In this document: positions 43,851 through 52,010 of the stretch, in pieces
Numbering within the stretch: position 1 is the stretch's first letter
Layout: every line of letters begins with the position of its first letter
NCBI RefSeq assembly: GCF_048268305.1
Contig: NZ_JBLWVT010000003.1
Location: 124,001-188,000 of the forward strand
Origin: Pseudodonghicola sp048268305
GTDB taxonomy: Bacteria > Pseudomonadota > Alphaproteobacteria > Rhodobacterales > Rhodobacteraceae
Reading direction: 5' to 3'
Length of the DNA: 64,000 bases
The notes under the pieces: model-generated
What the model was told of the DNA's origin: nothing
Database searches by the model: none
What the model saw: only the letters and a program-made list of their open reading frames with translations
Program-made: the position numbers and the translations under genes

Positions 43851-44607
43851 CTTCCAGTTCCTTGCCCATATAGGCCTCTTGCACCACGTCCGAGGCCATC
43901 ACCTCGGCCGGCGCCCCGTCGGCGGCGAGCGCGCCGTTGTGCAGCACGATGATCCGGTCGGCGAGCGTGCGGATCACGTCCATCTTGTGTTCGACCAGCA
44001 GGATGGTGCGGTCGGTCTGGGATTTCAGCTCGGCGATCAGGTCCAGCACCACCGGCGCCTCATCGACGCTCATCCCGGCGGTGGGTTCGTCGAACATGTA
44101 GACGGCGGGATCGAGCGCGATCAGCAGCGCCACCTCGAGCTTGCGCTGATTGCCGTGGGACAGTTCCGAGACCACCTGTTGGCGCTGGTCGATCAGCCGC
44201 ACGCGCTTCAGGATCGCCTCGGCCGCCTCGACCATTTCCTGATGTTTCGCGGCCATCGACCACATGTTGAACCCCTGACCCGAGTGCGATTGCACCACCA
44301 GGCGGACGTTTTCGAGCACGGTCAGATCGGGAAACAGATTGGTCAGCTGGAAGGCCCGGCCGATGCCGGCCTTGGTGCGCTGTGATACGCCCTGACCCGA
44401 GATGTCGCGCCCGCGCAGGAAGACCTTGCCGGAGGTCGCGGGGATCTGGCCCGAGATCAGGTTGAAATAGGTGGTCTTGCCGGCGCCGTTGGGGCCGACG
44501 ATGGCGGTCAGCTCTCCGGCCTGAAAGGCGCAGGAGACGGCATCAACCGCCACATGGCCGCCGAAGCGGACGGTCAGGTCCTGGGTTCTGAGGATGGGGT
44601 CTGTCAC
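43843..44607 (-). CDS. ABC transporter ATPase (LivG-like)
   Basis: First ATPase of the importer, 254 residues from a GTG start at 44607 (read as Met, MTDPILRTQDLTVRFGG). Walker A IVGPNGAGKTTYFNLISG, LivG signature ELSHGNQRKLEVALLIALD, Walker B VYMFDEPTAGMSVDEAP and H-loop ILLVEHKMDVI are intact. AAAGGA lies 11 bases before the GTG. An ATG at 44664 in the same frame would add a Pro/Arg/Ala-rich stretch that is unlike the family, so I prefer the GTG. Confidence 0.92.
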   Translation of the reverse strand: MTDPILRTQDLTVRFGGHVAVDAVSCAFQAGELTAIVGPNGAGKTTYFNLISGQIPATSGKVFLRGRDISGQGVSQRTKAGIGRAFQLTNLFPDLTVLENVRLVVQSHSGQGFNMWSMAAKHQEMVEAAEAILKRVRLIDQRQQVVSELSHGNQRKLEVALLIALDPAVYMFDEPTAGMSVDEAPVVLDLIAELKSQTDRTILLVEHKMDVIRTLADRIIVLHNGALAADGAPAEVMASDVVQEAYMGKELEDV

Positions 44608-44721
44608 TCTGCTCGGTCCTTTTGGGGCGTCGCGGGGGGCGGCGCGGGGCGCCGGGGTCGTCAAATGGACGACGGGGGCGGGCCGGTCCAGCCGATCCGC
44701 CCCCGCCGCTGGGTTACCGGA

Positions 44722-45906
44722 TCACTTGTTACGGATCGGGATCGGCAGATCCTCGATGGTCAGCTCGCGCACCAGCTCGGGGATCGCCCATTCAACGTTC
44801 GGGTCGACCTTGATCTTGAAGTGATACATGGATTGCAGCGCCTGGTGATCCTCGGGGCGGAACACCATCTTGCCCTTGGGGGTCTCCCACTCCATGCCTT
44901 CCATCGCGCTGATCAGCTCCTCGGTATCGGTGGAGCCGGCCTTCTTGATCGCCTCGACCACCGCGATGCCGGCCGCCATGCCGCCGGCGGTGAAGAAGTC
45001 GGGCGGGGTGCCAAAGCGGGCCTCGTGTTCCTTGACCAGCCAGTCGTTCACCGGGTTCTTCGGGATCTCGTAGTAATAGTAGGTGGCGCCTTCCATGCCG
45101 GGGAAGTCCTTATAGGCCTTCATCGCTGCAAGGATATTGCCGCCGGTGGCGATCTGGATGCCGAACCGGCTGGGATCCATCGCGTTGATCTTGCTCATCG
45201 GGTTGCCGCCGCCGGCCCAGATGATGAAGAGCTTCTTCTCGCCGTCCAGATCCTTCATCGCGTTGAAGATACGCTCGGCCGCGGCGGTGAAATCGGTGGT
45301 GTCGGTGGGAACGTATTCCTCGTAATCGACCTTGCTGCCGACGGTCTCCAGCGCCTCCTTGAAGGCGGAGATGCCGTCACGGCCAAAGGCGTAATCCTGC
45401 GCCAGCGTGGCGATATGCACGTTGGGGCCGGCCAGCGCGATGGCGTTGGCCACAGCATCTTGGGACGAATTGCGCCCGGTGCGGAAGATATAGCGGTTCC
45501 AGTTTTCACCGGTGATCGAATCCGCCACCGCGGGTTCAACGATCAGCAGCTTTTCGTATTCCTCGGCGACCGGCAGCATCGCCAGCGCCACGCCCGAGCT
45601 GACGGGGCCGACGGCCAGGTCGACATCATCGTCGCCATAGGCCTCTTCCAGCAGGGCCTTGCCGTTCTCGGGCTTGAGCTGGGTGTCCTTCTCGATCACG
45701 ACGATCTTCTCGCCGTTGATTTCCATGGTGCCGCCGGTGGCATATTCCAGCCCCAGCATCAGCCCGTCATGCGATTGCTTGGCATAGGCCTCGAGCGGGC
45801 CGGTCTTGCCATAGACGTGGGCGATCTTGATTTCGGCGGAAGCGGCGGAAGCGGCGGTGGCCAGCGCAAGCGCAGACACCATTGCCGCAGCAAATGTGCG
45901 TTTCAC
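44722..45906 (-). CDS. Periplasmic substrate-binding protein of the Liv-type importer
   Basis: A 394-residue binding protein with signal peptide (MKRTFAAAMVSALALATAASA, cleavage near ASAEIKIAH). The mature part is a type I periplasmic-binding fold: KIAHVYGKTGPLEAYAKQSHDGLMLGLEYATGG, DLAVGPVSSGVALAMLPVAEEY, AQDYAFGRDGISAFKEALE and PEDHQALQSMYHFKIKVDPN. It resembles aromatic-acid or urea/amide-type binding proteins more than LivK, but the ligand cannot be read from sequence. It is the first transporter gene, 149 bp after hpaI. Confidence 0.9.
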   Translation of the reverse strand: MKRTFAAAMVSALALATAASAASAEIKIAHVYGKTGPLEAYAKQSHDGLMLGLEYATGGTMEINGEKIVVIEKDTQLKPENGKALLEEAYGDDDVDLAVGPVSSGVALAMLPVAEEYEKLLIVEPAVADSITGENWNRYIFRTGRNSSQDAVANAIALAGPNVHIATLAQDYAFGRDGISAFKEALETVGSKVDYEEYVPTDTTDFTAAAERIFNAMKDLDGEKKLFIIWAGGGNPMSKINAMDPSRFGIQIATGGNILAAMKAYKDFPGMEGATYYYYEIPKNPVNDWLVKEHEARFGTPPDFFTAGGMAAGIAVVEAIKKAGSTDTEELISAMEGMEWETPKGKMVFRPEDHQALQSMYHFKIKVDPNVEWAIPELVRELTIEDLPIPIRNK

Positions 45907-46055
45907 GTTCTCTCTCCCTCGTGTGCGCCACGATTTCGGCGCAAGTCGTTCTGGTCCGCGAAGGCTAACGTCTGGATCACGTTTGGGTCAATTGCGTGTA
46001 AATACGCACGAAGATGACACCGGCCCGCCGTCGTAACGAGCGGGCCGGGACGAGG

Positions 46056-46826
46056 TCAGGCCGATTTCCAGCGGGCCGACAGTTTGCGCGCGCCCTGCGC
46101 CAGCACCAGAACGTCGATGCCGACGGCGAGGAACTGTGCCCCCATGTCGGAAAAGGCCTGGATCGATTCCTCGGTGGTGCCGAGGATGCCGGGGGCCTTG
46201 CCCGCCGCGCGGATGCGGGAAAAGGCATCGGCGATGGCGGCGCGAACCTCGGGCGCGGTATTGTCGCCCTTGTACCCCATGTCGGTCGACAGATCCGCCG
46301 GACCGATGAAGACCCCGTCCACCCCTTCGACCGACAGGATGTCGTCGAGCGCGGCGAGACCTGCGCGGCTTTCCACCTGCACCAGCAGGCAGATCTGGTC
46401 GTTGGCGGTGGCGATGTAATCGGGGATCGACCCGAACATGGTGGCGCGGCCACCGGCGGCGCCGACCCCGCGCATGCCCTCGGGCGGATAGCGGCAGGCG
46501 CGCACCAGATCGCGCGCCTGATCGCCGGTTTCGACCATCGGCACCAGCACGGTCTGGGCGCCGGCATCCAGCACCTGCTTGATCATCCAGGCCTCGCCGA
46601 TCGGCACCCGTACCACCGGGTGGCTGTCGCTGGCGGCAAGCGCGATCAGCTGATCGCGGATCGACCGCAGATCATTCGGCGCGTGTTCGCCGTCGACCAC
46701 CAGCCAATCGAAGCCGGCGGTGCCCATGATCTCGGCCACCGGGCCTTCGGCAAAGCTCATCCAGCAGCCGATCAGCTTCTGGCCATCGGCCAGCGCCTGT
46801 TTGAAGGTATTCGTGGGGGCGGTCAT
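46056..46826 (-). CDS. hpaI: 4-hydroxy-2-oxoheptane-1,7-dioate aldolase (HpcH/HpaI family)
   Basis: Class II metal-dependent aldolase that splits 4-hydroxy-2-oxoheptanedioate to pyruvate and succinate semialdehyde, the last step of homoprotocatechuate meta-cleavage. It shows LIGCWMSFAEGPVAEIMGTAGFDWLVVDGEHAPNDL (catalytic His), VLVPMVETGDQARDLVRACRYPPEGMRGVG (metal Glu, Arg) and DGVFIGPADLSTDMGY (second metal Asp). The 256-residue length is usual. hpaH lies 11 bp upstream. Confidence 0.94.
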   Translation of the reverse strand: MTAPTNTFKQALADGQKLIGCWMSFAEGPVAEIMGTAGFDWLVVDGEHAPNDLRSIRDQLIALAASDSHPVVRVPIGEAWMIKQVLDAGAQTVLVPMVETGDQARDLVRACRYPPEGMRGVGAAGGRATMFGSIPDYIATANDQICLLVQVESRAGLAALDDILSVEGVDGVFIGPADLSTDMGYKGDNTAPEVRAAIADAFSRIRAAGKAPGILGTTEESIQAFSDMGAQFLAVGIDVLVLAQGARKLSARWKSA

Positions 46827-46837
46827 GGAAACCTCTC

Positions 46838-47638
46838 TTATGCGAAAGTGACGTCGACCGATCCGAAGGGCCCGAAATCGGCGTGGATACGCGATCCCGG
46901 CGGCGCCTCGATCGGGCGGATGAAGGAACCTGAGAGGATGATATCCCCAGCTTCGATCGTTTGGCCATACTCCGCCATCCGCCGCGCCAACCAGAGAACC
47001 GAGGTCACCGGATCGTTCAGCACCCCGGCGCCCAGGCCGGTTTCCTCGACGATATCGTCGCGCGCGACGATGGCGCCAGTCCAGCGCAGATCGACGGTGT
47101 CGGGGGCATGGCGCGCGGCGCCCAGCACCAGGCCGGCATTGGCGGCATTGTCGCTGATGGTATCGACGATCACCCGCGCCTTGCCGGTGGCGGGATCGGC
47201 GCGCAGCACGCGGGTATCGAGGATTTCCAGCGCGGGGGAAACATAGTCGGTCGCGGCCAGCACGTCGTGGCGGCTGCAGTCGGCACCCGAGAGCGGCGCC
47301 TTCATGACAAAGGCGATCTCGGCCTCGATCCGGGGCTGGATGAACCGGCCGGCGGGCACCGTGGCGCCGGTGGCGAAGAGCATGTCATCAAGCAGCACAC
47401 CGCTGTCCGGAGTGTCGATCTTCAGCGCGTCCTGCATCGCCCGGCTGGTCAGTCCGATCTTCCAGCCGATCTTCTTGCGCCCGGCGGCCAGCTTGCGGGC
47501 GATCAGCCGCGACTGGACGGCATAGGCATCGTCCAGCGTCATGCCCGGATAACGGAGCGAAAGCAGGCCGCATTGCCGGCCGGTCTGCTCTGCGGTGAAC
47601 AGGGCCTCGGCGGCCTCATCGTAGTGATCGGGGGTCAT
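46838..47638 (-). CDS. hpaH: 2-oxohept-4-ene-1,7-dioate hydratase
   Basis: MhpD/HpaH-family hydratase, 266 residues, adding water to 2-oxohept-4-enedioate. Family blocks: CGLLSLRYPGMTLDDAYAVQSRL, KIGLTSRAMQDALKIDTPDSGVLLDDML, FIQPRIEAEIAFVMKAPL with metal-binding Glu residues, and GDIILSGSFIRPIEAPPGSRIHADFGPFGSVDVTF at the end. The start overlaps the end of the FAH-family gene by 4 bp, showing coupled translation in the hpa unit. Confidence 0.94.
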   Translation of the reverse strand: MTPDHYDEAAEALFTAEQTGRQCGLLSLRYPGMTLDDAYAVQSRLIARKLAAGRKKIGWKIGLTSRAMQDALKIDTPDSGVLLDDMLFATGATVPAGRFIQPRIEAEIAFVMKAPLSGADCSRHDVLAATDYVSPALEILDTRVLRADPATGKARVIVDTISDNAANAGLVLGAARHAPDTVDLRWTGAIVARDDIVEETGLGAGVLNDPVTSVLWLARRMAEYGQTIEAGDIILSGSFIRPIEAPPGSRIHADFGPFGSVDVTFA

Positions 47639-48492
47639 TCGTCCTCCACCCTGTTTGTCAGCTTGCCGATGCCTTCGGCCTCGACCTCGACCACATCGCC
47701 GGGGACAAGGTATTTCGGCGGATCGAAGCGGGCGCCGGCGCCGGTGGGGGTGCCGGTGACGATGATGTCGCCCGGCACCAGCGTGGTGAAGGTCGAGATA
47801 TATTCGATCTGCCGCCGGATCGGGAACAGCATGCGGCTGGTGCGGTCGTCCTGCCGCAGCTCTCCGTTCACGCGGGTGGTCAGCCGCACGTCGTCAAGCT
47901 GCGCCGGCGAGGTGAAGGGGACGAGCCAGGGCCCCAGGGCGCCGGAGCTGTCCCAGTTCTTGCCCTGTGTCACGTTGAACTTGGCATGCCGCACCCAGTC
48001 GCGCAGCGTGCCCTCGTTGCAAAGGGTCAGGGCGGCGATGTGGTCATAGGCGTCCGCCTGCGAGATCCGCCGGCCACCCTTGCCGATCACCACGGCGATT
48101 TCGCCCTCGTAATCCAGTTGCGGCGTTTCCGGCGGGCGGATCAGCGGCCGGTCATGGCCGGTGAAGCTGCGCGGGAAGCGGATGAACAGCGACATGTTCG
48201 GGGGCGCCTCCTGCCCGTCCTTGTATTCGGCATTGCGGTCGGGGAAGTTGACGCCGACGCAGATGATCTTTTCCGGCGCGGGGATCGGAATGCCGTAGTC
48301 GAACGTCCCCGTCGGATGGGTGACCTCGCGCCCGCGCGCGGCGAGCCAGAGATCATGCAGCGCGCCCGCCGCGATCACCTCGCGCAGGGTGGGGTATTGC
48401 GGAAACTCGGGCGACAGGGCGATCATCCCCCGATCGGTGGCCAGGCCATAAAAGCTCTGCCCGCCGGCGGTGTAGCTCGCAAAGCCCTTCAT
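47635..48492 (-). CDS. hpaG: FAH-family protein, HpaG-type decarboxylase/isomerase
   Basis: A 285-residue fumarylacetoacetate-hydrolase-fold protein. Metal site residues are in PQLDYEGEIAVVIGKGGR (E-x-E) and DWVRHAKFNVTQGKNWDSSGALGPWLVPF (K, D), plus GDIIVTGTPTGAGARFDPPKYLVPGDVVEVEAEGIG at the end. In E. coli HpaG is a duplicated 429-residue enzyme that decarboxylates 5-oxopent-3-ene-1,2,5-tricarboxylate and isomerises the product; here there is a single module, so one protein may do both steps or isomerisation may be left to another enzyme. It overlaps hpaH by 4 bp and the decarboxylase gene by 4 bp. Confidence 0.88.
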   Translation of the reverse strand: MKGFASYTAGGQSFYGLATDRGMIALSPEFPQYPTLREVIAAGALHDLWLAARGREVTHPTGTFDYGIPIPAPEKIICVGVNFPDRNAEYKDGQEAPPNMSLFIRFPRSFTGHDRPLIRPPETPQLDYEGEIAVVIGKGGRRISQADAYDHIAALTLCNEGTLRDWVRHAKFNVTQGKNWDSSGALGPWLVPFTSPAQLDDVRLTTRVNGELRQDDRTSRMLFPIRRQIEYISTFTTLVPGDIIVTGTPTGAGARFDPPKYLVPGDVVEVEAEGIGKLTNRVEDE

Positions 48493-49901
48493 CCGAGCGT
48501 TCCGGCGATGTCGGTGATCACGTCATAGGCCATCATCACATCCTCTTCGGTGGTTTCGAATTGCCCGGCCTGAAAGCGGATGGCGATCCGCCCGTCGACC
48601 CGGGTCTGGGTCAGGTAGATCCGCCCGTCATCGTTGATCGCATTGACCAGGCGGATGTTGAGATCGTCGAGGTCGGCGGCCCCCTCGGGCGCATAGCGGA
48701 AGGAGAACAGCGACCACATCGGTTTGGTCACGATCTCGATCTGCGGGTGGGTGGCGAGCTTGTCGTGAAGCTGGCCCGACCATTTCACATGGTTGCGCAA
48801 CCGTTCCCGCAGCCCTTCGAGCCCATAGGCGCGGATCAGGAACCAGAGCTTGAGCGCGCGGAAGCGGCGGCCCAGCGGTACCGACCATTCGGAATAGTTG
48901 ATGATGCCCTCGGCGCCGTGGGTCTTGAGGTACTCCGGGCTGATGGCGAGGGTTTTCACCAGATCGTCGGGGTTCTTCAGGAAATGCGCCGAACAGTCGA
49001 ATTGCGCGCCAAGCCATTTGTGCGGGTTGAAGACGATGCTGTCGGCGTCTTCGATGCCCGCCCAGTAATGGCGGAACTCCGGGCAGATCATGGCGCTGCC
49101 GGCCCAGGCGGCATCGACATGGGTATAGAGATTGTATTTCTTCGCCACCGCCAGACAGGCGGCAATCGGATCGGTGGCCCCCACGCCGGTGCCGCCGACG
49201 CAGAGGATCAGCCCCGCAGGGGTCAGCCCCGCGGCCAGATCGGATTTGATCGCCGCCTCCAGCGCCTCAGGGTCCATGCCGCGCCAGTCGCCCTCGGTGG
49301 GGATGCGGACAAGGTTCTGTTGGCCGATGCCGGAAATCCAGATCGCCCGGTCGATCGAGGTGTGAACCTCTGACGTCGCATAGATGCGCAAGGGGGTTTG
49401 CCCCGGCAGCCCGGCGATATTGCCCTGCCAGTTCAGGGCGCGTTCGCGCATGGTCAGCACGGCGGCCAGGGTGGCGGTCGAGGCGCTGTCCTGGATCACC
49501 CCGGCAAAGCCATCAGGCAGACCCAGCGCCTGGCGCAGCCAGTCCATCATCCGGGTTTCCATCTCGGTCGCCGCCGGAGAGGTCTGCCACAGCATGCATT
49601 GCGGCGCGATGGCGGCGACGAGGAATTCCGCCAGGACCGAGGGGGCGGCGGCATTCGAGGCGAAATAGGCGAAGAACCGGGGGTGCTGCCAATGGGTGAT
49701 CCCGGGCATCACGATGTCCTCGAAATCGCGGAACACCTGCTCCATGTCCTCGGGCGTCTCCGGCGGGGTGGCGGGCAGGGCGTTCAGCACCTCGCCCGGC
49801 TTGGTCTGCGCCCGCACCGGGCGGTCGCCCACGGTCAGGTGATAGTCCTGCGCCCAGTCGGCCACGCGGCGGCCCCAGCCGGCGAATTCAGTCCATTTCA
49901 T
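48489..49901 (-). CDS. Aromatic L-amino-acid decarboxylase (DDC/TDC group II family)
   Basis: A 470-residue PLP enzyme from ATG 49901 (MKWTEFAGWGRRV). Conserved: ITHWQHPRFFAYFASNAAAPSVLAEFL, SPAATEMETRMMDWL, EVHTSIDRA (His stacking on PLP), HVDAAWAGSAMICPEFRHY (Asp to the pyridine N), FNPHKWLG (Schiff-base Lys) and the mobile loop ISPEYLKTHG with the catalytic Tyr, whose Phe replacement marks aldehyde synthases. A true decarboxylase of L-DOPA, tyrosine or tryptophan is predicted. It lies inside the homoprotocatechuate operon, coupled to hpaG by a 4-bp overlap, which fits DOPA to dopamine as an entry step; specificity is inferred. Confidence 0.92.
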   Translation of the reverse strand: MKWTEFAGWGRRVADWAQDYHLTVGDRPVRAQTKPGEVLNALPATPPETPEDMEQVFRDFEDIVMPGITHWQHPRFFAYFASNAAAPSVLAEFLVAAIAPQCMLWQTSPAATEMETRMMDWLRQALGLPDGFAGVIQDSASTATLAAVLTMRERALNWQGNIAGLPGQTPLRIYATSEVHTSIDRAIWISGIGQQNLVRIPTEGDWRGMDPEALEAAIKSDLAAGLTPAGLILCVGGTGVGATDPIAACLAVAKKYNLYTHVDAAWAGSAMICPEFRHYWAGIEDADSIVFNPHKWLGAQFDCSAHFLKNPDDLVKTLAISPEYLKTHGAEGIINYSEWSVPLGRRFRALKLWFLIRAYGLEGLRERLRNHVKWSGQLHDKLATHPQIEIVTKPMWSLFSFRYAPEGAADLDDLNIRLVNAINDDGRIYLTQTRVDGRIAIRFQAGQFETTEEDVMMAYDVITDIAGTLG

Positions 49902-49963
49902 ATATCGACTCCTTCGTCGCTTTTGGGGAACCCTGAACTGATGTCCCGCCCGGCGGCAATGCC

Positions 49964-50024
49964 GGGCTGCGCCTGCCTGCCCCCTTGGCAGGCGCAGCCG
50001 CGCCCGCCCAGGCAGGCGCAGCCC
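49964..50024. promoter_or_regulatory. Alternative hairpins between dioxygenase and decarboxylase genes
   Basis: GGGCTGCGCCTGCCTG (49964-49979) pairs perfectly with CAGGCAGGCGCAGCCC (50009-50024), 16 bp with a 29-base loop. A second copy of the right arm, GGCAGGCGCAGCC (49987-49999), pairs with 49965-49977 across a 9-base loop. The two hairpins exclude each other. The site lies in the 166-bp gap upstream of the decarboxylase gene (49902-50067) in the direction of transcription. Confidence 0.6.
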
Positions 50025-50067
50025 TCGTTTCCCTGGAACTGCGGGGGACGCGACATGGGGGTCTTTC

Positions 50068-51048
50068 TCACGGCGCAATGATCGGCTGGGCATTCAGCCG
50101 GGCCGGCACCGGCGCCTGCCCCTCGAACAGGCTGCCTTCCTCGAACCACGATCGTGGCGCCGGCGCGCCCCAAAGGGTCTGGCGCTGCGGATCCTTCAGA
50201 TCCCATTTGATCGGCTCCAGATCCGGATCGACGGTCTGATAGTCGGAACAATAGATCTCGATCCGGTGCCCATCCGGGTCGCGGATATAGAGGAAGAAGG
50301 CGTTGGAAATCCCGTGCCGCCCCGGTCCGCGTTCGATGTTGTCGACCCAGCCGGTGGTCGACATCAGGTCCAAGAGGTCGATGATGTTCAGCGGCGTCGG
50401 CACCCAGAAGGCGGTGTGATGCAGCCGCGGCCCGGTGCCGTTGGTAAAGGCCAGATCGTGCACGCCGCCCTTGCGATGGGTCCAGGCGGCCCAGAGCCGG
50501 CCGCTTTCCTCATCCTCGGTATATTCGGTCACCCGAAAGCCGATCTCGTTATAAAAGGCGACGCTGGCGTCGACGTCGGGCGAGAAGCAGTTGAAATGGT
50601 CGATCCTGAGCGGCTTGACCCCGCGATAGAGCGCGTATTTCTGGTGGATCGGCGGTAGCCTGTCCATCTGAGCGTAGAATTCCAAGGGGATGCCCAGGGG
50701 ATCGCGGGTGCGGAAGCTGCGCGACTGATAGGGGCGCTCGACCCAATCCACCGGCAGGTCGCGGGACTGGAAGAAGGCGGCGGCGCGATCCAGATCCTCC
50801 TCGCTGAAGAGCTTGAAGCCCAGATCGCGGGCGCAGGGCGCATCCGCCTTGCGCAGCACGATGCAGTGATGGCCACGTTCCTCCATCGCGCGCAGATAGA
50901 TCGCCTCACCATCCTCGTCGGTGACCTGCAGGCCCAACGTGTCGACATAGAAGGCACGGGATCTGGGCAGATCGGTGACCGCCAGTTCCACATGGCTGAG
51001 GCGCACGATGTTGAAGGGCGGATAGAGGTTCGGGGCGGGAATGGGCAT
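50068..51048 (-). CDS. Homoprotocatechuate 2,3-dioxygenase, type I extradiol (VOC fold)
   Basis: A 326-residue ring-cleaving dioxygenase of the Brevibacterium/Arthrobacter HPCD type. Two VOC modules: the N-terminal one (about 15-140, LSHVELAVTDLPRSRAFYVDTLG) and the catalytic one (about 145-275). Metal ligands are seen in LRIDHFNCFSP (His), RLHHTAFWVP (His) and GHRIEIYCSDYQ (Glu); the second-sphere acid/base His is in GGVHDLAF. It opens 3,4-dihydroxyphenylacetate next to the ring hydroxyls to give 5-carboxymethyl-2-hydroxymuconate semialdehyde. ATG 51048 (MPIPAPNLYPPFNIV) is chosen. It is 65 bp after the LigB-type dioxygenase gene. Confidence 0.9.
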   Translation of the reverse strand: MPIPAPNLYPPFNIVRLSHVELAVTDLPRSRAFYVDTLGLQVTDEDGEAIYLRAMEERGHHCIVLRKADAPCARDLGFKLFSEEDLDRAAAFFQSRDLPVDWVERPYQSRSFRTRDPLGIPLEFYAQMDRLPPIHQKYALYRGVKPLRIDHFNCFSPDVDASVAFYNEIGFRVTEYTEDEESGRLWAAWTHRKGGVHDLAFTNGTGPRLHHTAFWVPTPLNIIDLLDLMSTTGWVDNIERGPGRHGISNAFFLYIRDPDGHRIEIYCSDYQTVDPDLEPIKWDLKDPQRQTLWGAPAPRSWFEEGSLFEGQAPVPARLNAQPIIAP

Positions 51049-51113
51049 CTGTCTGGTCCTTGTCGGAGCGGGCGCCGAAATCCTGCGTGATTTCCGCTCT
51101 CCCGGGAAGGGCG

Positions 51114-51968
51114 TTACTGGATCGGAAAGATCACATTGGTCTGGCCGGTGCCGGAGGAAGGGAAATAGGGCGTCACCACCTCGCATTTCGCGTCGTAGCG
51201 ATCCCAGCCGAGCGCGCCGTAGAGCATGGCGGTGTCGTGCATCGCCCCCTCGCCACAGCAGTGATGCGCATAGTCTGGTAGCATCCTGAGGAAGCTGGCG
51301 TGATCGCCGGCCTTCCACATCTCGAGCACATGCAGATCCATCTGCCGGTTGAACTCGGAACTGATGGTGAAGGTACCGTTGTTGGCGGCATAGTCCCGGT
51401 TCGCCCAGATCTTGTGGGAGAGCGAGCCGGAGGCCACCAGCAACACCTTGCTGTCGCTTTCCTCCACCGCCTTGCGGATCGCCTGGCCCACCACGCGGCT
51501 TTCCTGATGGTCGTGCACCGTGCACCAGGCGGCGATGGAAACCACCTTCATCTCATGCTCGCGGGCCATGAAACGCATCGGCACCAGGGTGCCGTATTCC
51601 AGCTCCAGACTGTCGAGATGATGCGACAGCGTATGCACGCCCAGATCGCAGGCCGCCTTGGCGATGGCGTCGCCCAATTCGGGATTGCCCTGATAGTCAT
51701 AGGGCAAATCCTGGATGAACTGCGGGAATTCGTTCGAGGTGAACAGCCCCTTGAAGCGGCTGTTGGCGTTGATGTGAAAGCCCGCGTTGATCACCCAATG
51801 GGTGTCGCAGATCACCACCGTATCCGCCCCCAGCGCCCTGGCGCGCCGTGCGATCTCCCGGTGGCCGTCGATGGCGGGCTGGCGCTTGCCTTCGACGGGG
51901 CCGGGCTGTTCCGACATCAGCATGGTCGGAACGTGGGTGCATTTGGCGGCAAGAACGATTTCGCCCAT
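51114..51968 (-). CDS. hpaD: 3,4-dihydroxyphenylacetate 2,3-dioxygenase, type III extradiol (LigB family, E. coli HpaD type)
   Basis: A 284-residue LigB-superfamily enzyme unrelated in fold to the neighbouring VOC dioxygenase but predicted to do the same reaction. It aligns throughout with E. coli HpaD as I recall it: LAAKCTHVPTMLMSEQPG (metal His), TVVICDTHWVINAGFHIN (metal His), GLFTSNEFPQFIQDLPYDYQGNPELGDAIA, LEYGTLVPMRFM (metal Glu region), VASGSLSHKIW, GEGAMHDTAMLYGALGWDRYDAKCEVVTPYFPSSGTGQ. It lies 42 bp after hpaE in the same unit. Confidence 0.92.
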   Translation of the reverse strand: MGEIVLAAKCTHVPTMLMSEQPGPVEGKRQPAIDGHREIARRARALGADTVVICDTHWVINAGFHINANSRFKGLFTSNEFPQFIQDLPYDYQGNPELGDAIAKAACDLGVHTLSHHLDSLELEYGTLVPMRFMAREHEMKVVSIAAWCTVHDHQESRVVGQAIRKAVEESDSKVLLVASGSLSHKIWANRDYAANNGTFTISSEFNRQMDLHVLEMWKAGDHASFLRMLPDYAHHCCGEGAMHDTAMLYGALGWDRYDAKCEVVTPYFPSSGTGQTNVIFPIQ

Positions 51969-52010
51969 GGTCTCCTCCTCCTGAAACCTCGCGCGTTTCC
52001 CTAGGGGCGA

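Noticed and set aside
40891..45906. True branched-chain amino acid transporter
   Set aside because: Genes are Liv-type, but the placement after hpaI in the same orientation and the diverged binding protein make leucine/valine import less likely. Not excluded, so no liv gene symbols are given.
48489..49901. Aromatic aldehyde synthase instead of decarboxylase
   Set aside because: The mobile-loop residue is Tyr (PEYLKTH) and the PLP-stacking His is kept, which is the decarboxylase pattern; synthases usually change one of these.
51049..51525. N-terminal extension of the VOC dioxygenase to 485 residues
   Set aside because: It overlaps the hpaD coding region in another frame; the conserved dioxygenase start is MPIPAPNLYPPFNIV at 51048.
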